Counted from the stretch's first letter, positions 7,369 through 15,378 are shown. The stretch is 37,768 nt of DNA from Ruminococcaceae bacterium UBA7147 (GCA_002491825.1 DKWR01000038.1:48233-86000); one strand, 5' to 3'. A program made the numbers and translations. The notes: generated from the letters alone by a model not told the origin.

Positions 7369-9342
7369 ATGCGTATTACCGACTTACTGAAAAAGAACGG
7401 AATTGATCTTAACGTGAACATATCCGATAAGAGCGAAGCAATCAACAAGCTTGTTTCACTTCACGAGAAATGCGGAAATCTTAAAAACACAATCGCATTT
7501 AAGGAAGGTATCCTGAAAAGAGAAGAAATGGGCACAACGGCAGTAGGAATGGAGGTTGCCATTCCTCACGCAAAGAGCGATGCAGTAAAGGCTCCTGCTC
7601 TTACCGCAATCACAGTACCAAACGGCGTTGATTACGGTGCGGCAGATAAAAAGCCCTGCAAGCTTATATTTATGATTGCCGCAACAACAGACGGCGACGT
7701 TCATCTTGAGGTGCTTGCACGACTTATGCAGTTGCTTATGGACGAGGAGTTCACAGCAAAGCTCAAGACAGCAAAAACAGCTGATGAGTTCCTCTCAATT
7801 ATCGACAGAAAAGAAACAGAAAAGTTCCCCGATGAGGCAAAAGCTTCTGCAAAGCCAGCTAAAAAAGGCTACAGAGTTCTTGCGGTAACAGCTTGCCCGA
7901 CAGGTATTGCTCACACCTATATGGCAGCCGAGGCACTTGTAAAGGCAGGTGAGAAGATGGGAATTACCGTTAAGGCAGAAACAAACGGCTCGGGCGGTGC
8001 AAAGAATGTACTTGCAGCCGAAGAAATTGCAAACTGCGACGGTATTATCATAGCCGCAGACAAGAGCGTTGAAATGACTCGCTTTGACGGCAAACCCGTA
8101 TATTCAACAAAGGTTTCCGACGGCATCAACAAGCCCGAGGAGCTTATCAAAAAGATTATTGACGGACAGGCTCCTATTTATCACGCAGATCACAAAGCAA
8201 AAGCAGAAGTATCGGGCGGCGGAAACGACAGCATAGGCCGTCAGCTCTACAAGCACCTTATGAACGGCGTATCTCATATGCTTCCGTTCGTAGTTGCAGG
8301 CGGTATCTTTATTGCAATCGCATTCCTCATTGATGCGGCAAGCGGCGTTCAGGCGGCAGGCAACTCGGCTTTCGGTACGGTAAATCCCGTAGCCGCATGG
8401 TTTAAGACAATCGGCGGTTATGCATTCAACTTTATGCTTCCGATTCTTGCAGGCTTTATCGCAAAATCAATTGCAGACCGTCCCGGACTTCTTGTCGGCT
8501 TTGTAGGCGGTTTCCTCGCATCAAACGGCGCAACACTTGTTGACCCCGGTGCCGCTTCGGCAATTCCGTCAGGCTTTCTCGGCGCACTCCTTGCAGGCTT
8601 TGCAGGCGGTTACTTAATGCTCGCTCTTGAAAAGCTCTGCGACAAGCTCCCTGATGCACTCGAAGGCATCAAACCCGTACTTCTTTATCCTCTCGCAGGA
8701 CTTGGTATGGTAGGCGTTATGATGTGCGCAGTAAACCCGATTATGGGCGTTGTAAACACAGGACTTAACAACGGTCTTACATGGCTCAGCGAAAACAATC
8801 TCGGCATTCTCCTCGGTTGTATCCTCGGCGCAATGATGTCAATTGATATGGGCGGTCCGTTCAACAAGGCGGCTTACGTATTCGGTACAGGTATGCTTAC
8901 AACAGCGGCCGCAACTACAGATGTTGCAGTTCAGACAGTTTGCTATCAGGTTATGGCTTCCGTAATGATCGGCGGTATGGTTCCTCCTCTTGCAATCGCT
9001 CTTTCAACAACATTCTTCAGAAACAGATGGACAGCAGAGGAGCGCAAGAACGGCGTAGTAAACTATGTAATGGGACTTTCATTCATCACAGAGGGCGCAA
9101 TTCCTTATGCAGCTTCCTCTCCCTTAAAGGTTATTCCTTCCTGCGCAATCGGTGCGGCAGTAGCAGGCGGACTTTCATGGCTCTTCGGCTGCACGCTTAT
9201 GGCACCTCACGGCGGCATCTTCGTAGTTGCAACAATCGGCAATCCGCTTCTTTACCTCCTTGCAGTTGCAATCGGCTCGGTAGTAGGTATGATTCTTCTT
9301 ACAATTATGAAAAGACCTATTGACTCTGCAAAGAAAAAATAA
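7369..9342 (+). CDS. fruA: Fructose-specific PTS permease, fused IIABC
   Basis: This 657-residue permease takes up fructose and phosphorylates it to fructose 1-phosphate. Domains run A-B-C. The N-terminal IIA domain has its phospho-accepting His67 in AIPHAK. The IIB domain begins near residue 168 with YRVLAVTACPTGIAHTYMAA and active Cys176. The IIC domain fills the rest with many membrane helices and GG/PF-rich loops. The start at 7369 is set by AAAGGAGAG 6-8 nt upstream; an in-frame ATG 14 codons earlier overlaps fruK. The phosphoryl donors HPr and EI are encoded next in the same direction. Fused IIABC is the usual Firmicute form. Confidence 0.96.
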   Translation: MRITDLLKKNGIDLNVNISDKSEAINKLVSLHEKCGNLKNTIAFKEGILKREEMGTTAVGMEVAIPHAKSDAVKAPALTAITVPNGVDYGAADKKPCKLIFMIAATTDGDVHLEVLARLMQLLMDEEFTAKLKTAKTADEFLSIIDRKETEKFPDEAKASAKPAKKGYRVLAVTACPTGIAHTYMAAEALVKAGEKMGITVKAETNGSGGAKNVLAAEEIANCDGIIIAADKSVEMTRFDGKPVYSTKVSDGINKPEELIKKIIDGQAPIYHADHKAKAEVSGGGNDSIGRQLYKHLMNGVSHMLPFVVAGGIFIAIAFLIDAASGVQAAGNSAFGTVNPVAAWFKTIGGYAFNFMLPILAGFIAKSIADRPGLLVGFVGGFLASNGATLVDPGAASAIPSGFLGALLAGFAGGYLMLALEKLCDKLPDALEGIKPVLLYPLAGLGMVGVMMCAVNPIMGVVNTGLNNGLTWLSENNLGILLGCILGAMMSIDMGGPFNKAAYVFGTGMLTTAAATTDVAVQTVCYQVMASVMIGGMVPPLAIALSTTFFRNRWTAEERKNGVVNYVMGLSFITEGAIPYAASSPLKVIPSCAIGAAVAGGLSWLFGCTLMAPHGGIFVVATIGNPLLYLLAVAIGSVVGMILLTIMKRPIDSAKKK

Positions 9343-9375
9343 TATAATATAAATAACATACAAAAAATACAACAA

Positions 9376-9407
9376 GTTCCGCAGTTTGTTTGTACAGACT
9401 GCGGAAC
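9376..9407 (+). promoter_or_regulatory. Intercistronic hairpin between fruA and ptsH
   Basis: A 13-bp stem (GTTCCGCAGTTTG / CAGACTGCGGAAC, one wobble) has loop TTTGTA. The following sequence is ACAGTAAAAT, with no T-run, so it is unlikely to be a full terminator. It may protect the 3' end of the fruRKA message or mark an RNA cleavage point, letting ptsH and ptsI levels differ from fruA. Confidence 0.7.
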
Positions 9408-9435
9408 ACAGTAAAATAAAGAAGGAGAAATAATT

Positions 9436-9699
9436 ATGGTTTCAAAACAGCTTACTCTTACAAATGCGCAGGGATTTCATATGCGTCCGGCTTCGGTTTT
9501 TGCTACAGCTATGGGAAAATATTCCTGTGACGTTACAATCAAGTTCAACGGCAACGATTACAATGCTAAAAGCCTTTTAAATATTATTGCCGCCTGCATT
9601 AAATGCGGCAGTGAAATTGAAGTAGTTTGCGACGGAGCCGACGAAAACGAGGCACTCGCAGAGGCAGTTCAGTTAATTGAAAGCGGACTCGGCGAATAA
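9436..9699 (+). CDS. ptsH: Phosphocarrier protein HPr
   Basis: This 87-residue HPr carries phosphate from enzyme I to the IIA domain of permeases. The active His15 lies in GFHMRPAS. Ser46, in AKSLLNII, is at the position that HPr kinase phosphorylates in Firmicutes for catabolite repression through CcpA. The loop after Ser46 (IIAACIKCGSEIEV) differs from the usual GIKQGDEI pattern and carries two Cys. The Shine-Dalgarno AAGGAG precedes the ATG. The gene is between fruA and ptsI, so it could be the general HPr or one serving mainly this operon; the conserved Ser46 favours a general role. Confidence 0.95.
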   Translation: MVSKQLTLTNAQGFHMRPASVFATAMGKYSCDVTIKFNGNDYNAKSLLNIIAACIKCGSEIEVVCDGADENEALAEAVQLIESGLGE

Positions 9700-9734
9700 T
9701 TCAGCTTAAATCCGCATTAATCGAGGTGATTGAT

Positions 9735-11435
9735 ATGTTAAACGGTACTCCTGCATCAGACGGAATCGGAATCGGCAAGGTTCTGATAATTGAGGAAAAT
9801 TCACTTGAATACACTCCCAAAACAGTTGAAGATACAGACGCAGAATCACAGAGATTCAGAAACGCCGTTGATGAGTTCTGCAATAATACTCTTGAGCAGG
9901 CTGAAAATTTAAGAAAATCAACGGGCGATAAGGAGGCTGAAATTCTCGAAGGTCATATTGCAATAATCAAAGACCCTTATCTTTGCGGTGAAATCGAAAA
10001 GCTTATTGACGACGGTCAGTGTGCCGAGTCGGCTTTAGAGCATATGTGCGATATGTTTATTGCAATGTTTTCCGCAACAGACGACGAGCTTACAAAACAG
10101 CGTGCGGCTGACGTGCGTGACATAAAAACAGGCGTGTTGAGTTTTCTCCTCGGCGTTCAGGAGGTTAAAATCAGCTCTGCACCCTCGGGTACTGTGCTTG
10201 TTGCAAAGGAGCTTACTCCGTCAATGACGGCAGGAATCAACAAGGATAACATAGTCGGAATCATCACCGAAACAGGCGGAAAAACCTCTCACTCTGCTAT
10301 TCTTGCAAGAGCGCTTGAAATTCCTGCTGTGTTGAGTGTTGAAAATGCTGTTTCAAAGCTTTCTAACGGTCAGCAGGTCATTGTTGACGGTAGTGAGGGC
10401 ATTGTAATTGATTCGCCCGATGAAGTTCAGCTTGAAAAATATACACAAAAGCGCAATGCGTTTCTTACCGAACGCAGAGAGCTTGAAAACTACAGAGGAA
10501 GAAAAACCGTTTCTGCAAGCGGCGAAGAATATGAGCTGTTCTGCAACATAGGAAAGCCCGACGACGCCTTAAAAGCTGTTGAGTCAGACGGTGAGGGAGT
10601 GGGACTTTTCAGAACCGAATTTCTCTTTATGGACAGAAATTCAATCCCAACAGAGGACGAGCAGTTTGAGGCGTATAAAAAGGCGGCTCTTATTCTCAAG
10701 GATAAATCGCTTATTATAAGAACTCTTGACATCGGCGGCGATAAGGACTTACCGTATCTCGGACTTGCAAAGGAAGAAAACCCGTTTATGGGATTCAGAG
10801 CAATCAGATATTGCCTTAAAAACCGTGACCTTTTCAAAATCCAAATACGAGCAATTCTGCGTGCAAGTGCATTCGGTGATATAAAAATAATGTTCCCACT
10901 CATAACAACGGTTGATGAACTGCGAGAGGGCAAAGCGCTTGTTGAAGAGGTTAAGTCAGAGCTTCGTGAAAAAGAAATTAAATTCAACGAAAATATACAG
11001 GTCGGTGTGATGATGGAAACTGCATCAGCAGCAGTAATTGCCGATATGCTTGCAAAGGAAGCCGACTTTTTCAGCATCGGCACAAACGACCTCACAGGCT
11101 ACACAATGGCTTGCGACAGAGGCAACAGCGACGTATCTTATCTTTATTCGGCACTCCAGCCGAGCGTTCTGCGCCTGATTAAGCACATAATCGAGTGCGG
11201 AGTTAAGAACGGAATACCCGTTGGAATGTGCGGCGAAGCGGCGGCAAACCGAATGATGATACCGCTTTTAATTTCCTTTGGCCTAACGGAATTCAGCGTA
11301 TCTGCACCGTCTGTGCTTAAAGTAAGAAAGACAATTTCAACATGGACAAAGCAAGAAGCTGACGAAGTAGCCGAAAAGGTTATGTCAATGTCTACCGAAA
11401 GGGAAATTTTTGATTATCTTAAAACAGTAATTTAA
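9735..11435 (+). CDS. ptsI: PTS enzyme I (phosphoenolpyruvate-protein phosphotransferase)
   Basis: This 566-residue enzyme I takes phosphate from phosphoenolpyruvate and gives it to HPr. The phosphorylated His186 lies in TGGKTSHSAILAR. The PEP-binding signature DFFSIGTNDLTGYTMACDR comes late in the protein, with the active Cys in GMCGEAA. Length matches the family. A GTG three codons earlier is in frame but is part of the Shine-Dalgarno GAGGTG, so the ATG at 9735 is taken. It is the last gene of the cluster and is followed by a strong terminator. No hprK or ccpA is in the window. Confidence 0.96.
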   Translation: MLNGTPASDGIGIGKVLIIEENSLEYTPKTVEDTDAESQRFRNAVDEFCNNTLEQAENLRKSTGDKEAEILEGHIAIIKDPYLCGEIEKLIDDGQCAESALEHMCDMFIAMFSATDDELTKQRAADVRDIKTGVLSFLLGVQEVKISSAPSGTVLVAKELTPSMTAGINKDNIVGIITETGGKTSHSAILARALEIPAVLSVENAVSKLSNGQQVIVDGSEGIVIDSPDEVQLEKYTQKRNAFLTERRELENYRGRKTVSASGEEYELFCNIGKPDDALKAVESDGEGVGLFRTEFLFMDRNSIPTEDEQFEAYKKAALILKDKSLIIRTLDIGGDKDLPYLGLAKEENPFMGFRAIRYCLKNRDLFKIQIRAILRASAFGDIKIMFPLITTVDELREGKALVEEVKSELREKEIKFNENIQVGVMMETASAAVIADMLAKEADFFSIGTNDLTGYTMACDRGNSDVSYLYSALQPSVLRLIKHIIECGVKNGIPVGMCGEAAANRMMIPLLISFGLTEFSVSAPSVLKVRKTISTWTKQEADEVAEKVMSMSTEREIFDYLKTVI

Positions 11436-11439
11436 ATAA

Positions 11440-11507
11440 TTACTCATTTGTTTTTCCATATTACCCCAAAAAGCCTCCCGACTTACAGATAAGTTGGGAG
11501 GTTTTTT
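11440..11507 (+). repeat. Terminator-bearing direct repeat, copy 1
   Basis: About 68 bp here align with about 74 bp at 12191-12264. Shared words include CTCATTTGT, ACCCCAAAAA, CCTCCCGA and GGGAGGTTTTT in the same order, with differences mainly in the loop. The two copies bracket the membrane-protein gene and its promoter. Confidence 0.75.
11471..11507 (+). terminator. Intrinsic terminator of the fructose PTS operon
   Basis: Stem CCTCCCGACTTA / TAAGTTGGGAGG with loop CAGA is followed by six T. It closes the fruR-ptsI operon. Confidence 0.95.
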
Positions 11508-11517
11508 GAGAATAATG

Positions 11518-11545
11518 TTGACAATTAATAAAGTTGTGATATAAT
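11518..11545 (+). promoter_or_regulatory. Strong sigma-A promoter of the membrane-protein gene
   Basis: A perfect TTGACA (11518-11523) and a perfect TATAAT (11540-11545) are 16 bp apart, with TGA as extended -10. It starts only 11 bp after the previous terminator. Confidence 0.88.
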
Positions 11546-11593
11546 AAAATTGTAGTATATTATATATACAAATAATACAAAGGATGCTGCTTT

Positions 11594-12190
11594 ATGAATA
11601 AAATCAAAAATTTTAAGTATATAACACCGATTATTTATTTTTTGAACTATTCTACAGTATTGTCGGCTTTTATATCGACAATTTTTCTTGAAAACGCCAC
11701 AGGCGGATTTTTGTTTATAATGAGTTTACTTTTTGCAGCAATCTTATATATTATTGATTTATTGTTCATTGAAAAGTGGTATAATTATGTATTATGTACA
11801 GCTCCTTTTGCCGTCGGCTCAATATACGGAGCAATTGAAACATATATAAAATATAACTTTACAGAATTTTATAACTGCGATTTTTCGAGTATAGAAGTAT
11901 TGTTGGCATTTGTTTTCTTTCATTTTTGTGCGTCGGTTTCAGTTTCGCTGACAGTTTTCGGCTCAATGTTTATTCACAGATTCAGAAATGCAAAAAGCTC
12001 AAAATCAAGTAAAAAAATATACACGATTGCAATTGTATCCTATTTTACGGCGGTGGCAGTGCAGTTTATATTATCCGCACCGGAAGGTGATTTTCTGTTA
12101 AAGCAGTCGATGTTATCAAATATATTTTTAGTTGTTTTTTCAATATTGATTATTATATTATTCGCTTGTTATAAATTATCAAAATTCTAA
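11594..12190 (+). CDS. Hypothetical multi-pass membrane protein
   Basis: I do not recognise this 198-residue protein. It has about six hydrophobic segments, near residues 8-32, 37-58, 64-84, 100-124, 143-161 and 170-193. A short basic loop, FRNAKSSKSSKK, lies near 130 and the C-terminus is Lys-rich. It is AT-rich (Ile, Phe, Tyr rich) compared with neighbouring operons. It is a monocistron with a strong promoter and its own terminator, which resembles the terminator before it. The weak AAAGGATG upstream of the ATG may be its ribosome site. Nothing nearby suggests a partner; the next gene is convergent and SUKH-like. The cassette layout hints at later acquisition. Confidence 0.75.
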   Translation: MNKIKNFKYITPIIYFLNYSTVLSAFISTIFLENATGGFLFIMSLLFAAILYIIDLLFIEKWYNYVLCTAPFAVGSIYGAIETYIKYNFTEFYNCDFSSIEVLLAFVFFHFCASVSVSLTVFGSMFIHRFRNAKSSKSSKKIYTIAIVSYFTAVAVQFILSAPEGDFLLKQSMLSNIFLVVFSILIIILFACYKLSKF

Positions 12191-12264
12191 AAAATTTCTC
12201 ATTTGTATTTCAATATTTTACCCCAAAAAACCTCCCGATTCTTATTTAGGTCGGGAGGTTTTTG
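12191..12264 (+). repeat. Terminator-bearing direct repeat, copy 2
   Basis: This is the second copy of the repeat at 11440-11507. It has the same order of CTCATTTGT, ACCCCAAAAA, CCTCCCGA and GGGAGGTTTTT. Confidence 0.75.
12229..12264. terminator. Bidirectional terminator between convergent genes
   Basis: Stem AACCTCCCGA / TCGGGAGGTT is followed by T on the plus strand and preceded by AAAAA, which gives U on the minus strand. It can end both the membrane-protein gene and the SUKH gene. Confidence 0.9.
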
Positions 12265-12273
12265 TTTGGTTTA

Positions 12274-12816
12274 TTAATATAAATCGTAATCCTTTGTACC
12301 CCAAAGCCAGAAATATGAAAATCCTGAAATCAATGAAGCCTCTAAAAATGCGGTAAACGACATATTAAGCGGAGTTAATTCGCCGAAACCCTCTGCCGAA
12401 TAATAAATATTGCGTTCGGAATTGTCGCATTTCATATAAATATCGTCCTCATTTGCTCTGGCAATTTTTAAGTACCCTTGTTCAAGCCATTCTTCGTCCG
12501 AAAGTTCAAATGCTTCTTCAATATTTAAAAGTAAAGCGTCGCCGTATTCAAAAAAGGTTATTCCGTTGCTGAGTTTGAGTAAATCTGTATATTCCTGCGG
12601 AAGAACAAATCCCTTGTGTTTTTTTAGTACAGAAGACAATTCTTTTTCAGAAATACCTTTTTCAAATTCAATAATCAGTCTTTTAAATTCGCCCTTGCCG
12701 CAATATATTTCGGGCTGTTTTTTCTGAAGAGTTTTTAACACTTCGATAATTTGTTTTGAATTAAGCAATTCATCAGTATTATCAAAAAGAGATGTGTAGT
12801 TTTCTATCTTACTCAA
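12274..12816 (-). CDS. SMI1/KNR4 (SUKH) family protein
   Basis: This 180-residue protein matches the SUKH fold: LKKHKGFVLPQEYTDLLKLSNG in the middle, an acidic strand region, then LTPLNMSFTAFLEASL near the end. SUKH proteins often act as immunity proteins to contact-dependent or polymorphic nuclease toxins, though many are orphans. The start is a TTG at 12816 preceded by AAGGAGTG; an ATG 17 codons earlier would put the start inside the rpmB terminator. No toxin gene is visible next to it, so the immunity role is only a family-level inference. It lies directly downstream of rpmB in the same direction but beyond that gene's terminator. Confidence 0.8.
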   Translation of the reverse strand: MSKIENYTSLFDNTDELLNSKQIIEVLKTLQKKQPEIYCGKGEFKRLIIEFEKGISEKELSSVLKKHKGFVLPQEYTDLLKLSNGITFFEYGDALLLNIEEAFELSDEEWLEQGYLKIARANEDDIYMKCDNSERNIYYSAEGFGELTPLNMSFTAFLEASLISGFSYFWLWGTKDYDLY

Positions 12817-12828
12817 ATAATCACTCCT

Positions 12829-12861
12829 TATAAAAATACCGCCCCACACAAGTGGAGCGGT
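12829..12861 (-). terminator. Intrinsic terminator of rpmB
   Basis: On the minus strand, stem ACCGCTCCAC / GTGGGGCGGT with loop TTGT is followed by ATTTTTAT. It lies 21 bp after the rpmB stop. Confidence 0.92.
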
Positions 12862-12881
12862 TTTCATTTAGTAATCAGTAA

Positions 12882-13070
12882 TTAGTTAGCTCTGGTAACC
12901 TTACCTGAACGTAAGCAACGGGTGCAAGCATATACACGCTTCGGAGAACCGTCAACAATAGCCTTAACACGCTGTACGTTGGGCTTCCATGTTCTGTTGG
13001 AACGTCTGTGAGAGTGAGATACCTTGATGCCGAACTTTACATCCTTACCGCAGAATTCACATTTTGCCAT
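12882..13070 (-). CDS. rpmB: 50S ribosomal protein L28
   Basis: This 62-residue L28 is the zinc-binding (C+) form. CEFCGK at the N-terminus and CTRCLRSGK near the C-terminus supply four Cys for a zinc ribbon. SHSHRRSNRTWKPNVQRV is the conserved rRNA-binding core. Length is standard. It is a monocistron with its own promoter at 13117-13145 and terminator at 12829-12861, as is common for rpmB in Firmicutes. The Shine-Dalgarno AAGGAGGTG precedes the ATG. Confidence 0.98.
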   Translation of the reverse strand: MAKCEFCGKDVKFGIKVSHSHRRSNRTWKPNVQRVKAIVDGSPKRVYACTRCLRSGKVTRAN

Positions 13071-13116
13071 GCGTCTGCACCTCCTTAAAATTGCAAATAA
13101 TTTTTCTAACTTTGTT

Positions 13117-13145
13117 ATAATAACAGAAAATCAAAGAAATTGCAA
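13117..13145 (-). promoter_or_regulatory. Promoter of rpmB
   Basis: On the minus strand, TTGCAA (13145-13140) and TATTAT (13122-13117) are 17 bp apart. Confidence 0.72.
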
Positions 13146-13168
13146 GTGTTTTTTCAAAATTTCTTAAC

Positions 13169-13197
13169 TTGTTTTTTGCAACAGTTTGATATATAAT
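13169..13197 (+). promoter_or_regulatory. Promoter of the M50 protease-scpAB operon
   Basis: TTGTTT (13169-13174) and TATAAT (13192-13197) are 17 bp apart. It lies 86 bp before the M50 gene and diverges from the rpmB promoter. Confidence 0.65.
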
Positions 13198-13232
13198 ATA
13201 GTTTAAGTATATTTATTTTTGATGACTATAGT

Positions 13233-13252
13233 GAGCGACGCTCTTGTCGCTT
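13233..13252 (+). repeat. Short palindromic repeat, GAGCGACG type, copy 1
   Basis: A hairpin has stem AGCGAC / GTCGCT and loop GCTCTT, in the leader of the M50 gene. A second copy with the same stem and a similar loop lies at 19928-19947; both are followed by a related AT-rich ATATC. Confidence 0.75.
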
Positions 13253-13282
13253 ATATCGAAACAATCATTTCGGAGGAATATT

Positions 13283-13969
13283 ATGCTTTTTCAGCTTTTA
13301 AGAGGTAATTTCGATTTTGCTTCAATTGTAGCGGAAATACTTGCAGTTCTGCTTATTGTCTTTCTTATTCTGCCGTTTCACGAGTGGGCACACGCTTTTA
13401 CGGCTTCACTGCTCGGTGATAAGGCTATAAAGTACAGAGGCAGACTTTCGCTCAATCCTTTAAGTCATATTGACCCTATGGGTGCATTGTGTCTGCTTTT
13501 GTTCGGCTTTGGCTGGGCAAAGCCCGTTCCTGTTGACCCGAGAAATTTTAAAAATCCAAAGGTCGGTATGGCTGTAACTGCAATTATGGGACCGATTGCA
13601 AACCTTGTAGCGGCTTTTGCGGGACTTCTTATTTATAATGCGCTGTTCTATCTTGCCTTCGGATTTTTAATTACCGACATTGGCGGCTTTGTTAGGACAT
13701 TCTTAAGCTTCTACATTTCGTGCAATATCGGACTTGCGGTATTCAACCTTATTCCTATTCCGCCTCTTGACGGCTCAAAGGTGCTTTTCCTGTTTCTGCC
13801 CGACAGCGCAGTAAACTTTTTCTACAGATACCAGCAGATTTTTTTCATAGCTGTATTTGTACTTATCTATCTCGGAGTGCTTTCTCCCGTGCTTAACTGG
13901 GCAACAAACGGAATTTTTGATGGATTAACATGGCTCTCTTCATTGCCGTTCAGACTTTTTATTCACTGA
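13283..13969 (+). CDS. Site-2 protease family (M50) membrane metalloprotease
   Basis: This 228-residue membrane protein belongs to the M50 site-2 protease family. The zinc motif HEWAH (HExxH) is at residues 33-37 within the first hydrophobic stretch. The second metal motif is in NLIPIPPLDG. About five membrane helices are predicted, and there is no PDZ domain, so it is the compact clostridial type rather than RseP. Substrates of this subgroup are unknown. The start at 13283 follows GGAGGAA; an earlier in-frame start is poor and would lie in the hairpin repeat. It precedes scpA by 16 bp, an arrangement common in Clostridia. Confidence 0.9.
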   Translation: MLFQLLRGNFDFASIVAEILAVLLIVFLILPFHEWAHAFTASLLGDKAIKYRGRLSLNPLSHIDPMGALCLLLFGFGWAKPVPVDPRNFKNPKVGMAVTAIMGPIANLVAAFAGLLIYNALFYLAFGFLITDIGGFVRTFLSFYISCNIGLAVFNLIPIPPLDGSKVLFLFLPDSAVNFFYRYQQIFFIAVFVLIYLGVLSPVLNWATNGIFDGLTWLSSLPFRLFIH

Positions 13970-13985
13970 TTAAGGAGGGCGGCAT

Positions 13986-14708
13986 ATGGAAACGCAGCTG
14001 CAATATAAGCTGCCCGTATTTGAAGGGCCGCTTGACCTGTTACTGACTTTGATTTCAAAAAATAAAATAGATATTTACGATATTCAGATTTCCGAGCTGT
14101 TAGATCAGTATATGGAGCAGATTAACCGTATGCAGGAAGATCAGATGGATATTGCGTCCGAGTTTCTCACAATGGCTTCACGACTTGTCTATATCAAGTC
14201 GGTTATGCTTTTGCCAAAGTATGAGGAAGAGGCGCAGGAGCTTAAAAAGGAGCTTACGGGACAACTTCTTGAATACGCTGTCTGCCGTGAAATGGCAGAA
14301 AAGCTCGGCGGAATTTATGACTTTGATACTTATTTCAGAGAGGCTTCTCCCGTAGAATTTGACCTTACCTACAACAGAATCCACCCGAGCGAGGACATTG
14401 CAAAAGCATATGTCAGCGCAGTCGGCAGGGGAAAGCGCAAGCTTCCTCCGTCTGAAAAGGCTTTTTCGGGAATTGTATCGCATAAAATTGTATCGGTGAA
14501 CAGCAAGATAATTCACCTGATGCGCAGATTATGGCACGGAAAACGCCTTGAATATCACGAGATTTTTGAGGTGTGCGAGGGAAAGAGCGACCTTGTCGCA
14601 ACCTTTCTTGCAACGCTTGAGCTTGTCAAGGGCAAGCGAATCAGAATTGAGGGTACAGGCGAAAACGCCGTTGTACATATGATTGAAAACAAAAAGGAGG
14701 TGCAGTAA
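13986..14708 (+). CDS. scpA: Segregation and condensation protein A
   Basis: This 240-residue kleisin subunit of the bacterial condensin acts with SMC and ScpB in chromosome compaction and segregation. The N-terminus YKLPVFEGPLDLLLTLISKNKIDIYDI is the family hallmark, followed by ASRLVYIKSVMLLP. The C-terminal winged-helix region holds FLATLELVK and binds the SMC head. The Shine-Dalgarno AAGGAGG is 7 nt before the ATG. The stop shares one base with the scpB start (TAATG). Length is normal. Confidence 0.96.
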   Translation: METQLQYKLPVFEGPLDLLLTLISKNKIDIYDIQISELLDQYMEQINRMQEDQMDIASEFLTMASRLVYIKSVMLLPKYEEEAQELKKELTGQLLEYAVCREMAEKLGGIYDFDTYFREASPVEFDLTYNRIHPSEDIAKAYVSAVGRGKRKLPPSEKAFSGIVSHKIVSVNSKIIHLMRRLWHGKRLEYHEIFEVCEGKSDLVATFLATLELVKGKRIRIEGTGENAVVHMIENKKEVQ

Positions 14709-15283
14709 TGGCTGATTTGAATATTAAAGCCGCAATCGAGGCGATTTTATTTGCAAACGGCTCGTCGGTTGAAACAAAACGAATAGCACAGGCACTTGAA
14801 ATTTCCGAAAGTCAGGCTCAAGAGCACATTTCTGCACTGATTGATGATTACAACAGCGCAAACAGGGGAATAACCATAATAAAGCTTGACGATGCATATC
14901 AGATGGTATCCTGCAAGGAGTACGCTCCGCAGATTCGCACAGTAATGGATTTACGAAGAAATACTCCGCTTTCACAGGCGGCTCTTGAGGTGCTTGCTGT
15001 TGTTGCCTACAATCAGCCCGTAACAAAGGCTTTTGTTGAGCAGGTCAGGGGCGTCGATTGCAGCGGCGTAATCGGAAGCCTTACCGCAAAGGGACTGGTT
15101 GAGGAAAAGGGCAGGCTTGAGCTTCCCGGACGACCTTTGCTTTACGGCACAACGGAGAACTTCTTGAGGTGTTTCAATATTAATTCTCTTGAAGAATTAC
15201 CTCCGCTCCCCGAAACCGAAAATGAAGGAAAAGACACCCCCGGGGAAGAAAATACCGCCGAAAATGCAGTTGCTGATAACTAA
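14708..15283 (+). CDS. scpB: Segregation and condensation protein B
   Basis: This 191-residue partner of ScpA has two winged-helix domains. Visible family segments are IEAILFANGSSV at the N-terminus, ALEVLAVVAYNQPVTKAFVEQVRGVD in the centre, and LLYGTTENFLRCFNINSLEELP at the end. It is coupled to scpA by a one-base overlap. The C-terminal tail is acidic and probably disordered. The function is secure. Confidence 0.96.
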   Translation: MADLNIKAAIEAILFANGSSVETKRIAQALEISESQAQEHISALIDDYNSANRGITIIKLDDAYQMVSCKEYAPQIRTVMDLRRNTPLSQAALEVLAVVAYNQPVTKAFVEQVRGVDCSGVIGSLTAKGLVEEKGRLELPGRPLLYGTTENFLRCFNINSLEELPPLPETENEGKDTPGEENTAENAVADN

Positions 15284-15306
15284 TATAAAATGTTTACTGC
15301 ACTGCC

Positions 15307-15331
15307 GTAGGGACATGGCGTGCCGTGTCCG
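15307..15331. repeat. Short palindromic repeat, GTAGGGACA type, copy 1
   Basis: GTAG is followed by a 20-bp near-palindrome at 15311-15330 and a G. It differs from copy 2 (24530-24554) at two positions, and both changes give G-U pairs, so an RNA hairpin would still form. Confidence 0.85.
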
Positions 15332-15378
15332 CTGTTGTTATAGAATATAACAGATTATTATATAAAGGAGGATTGCCC

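Noticed and set aside
8456..8659. Minus-strand frame inside fruA
   Set aside because: It lies fully inside the clear fruA coding region, has no ribosome site, and its protein is Arg/Gln-rich without family features.
10490..11095. Minus-strand 201-residue frame inside ptsI
   Set aside because: Ser-rich shadow of the enzyme I signature region with no start site of its own.
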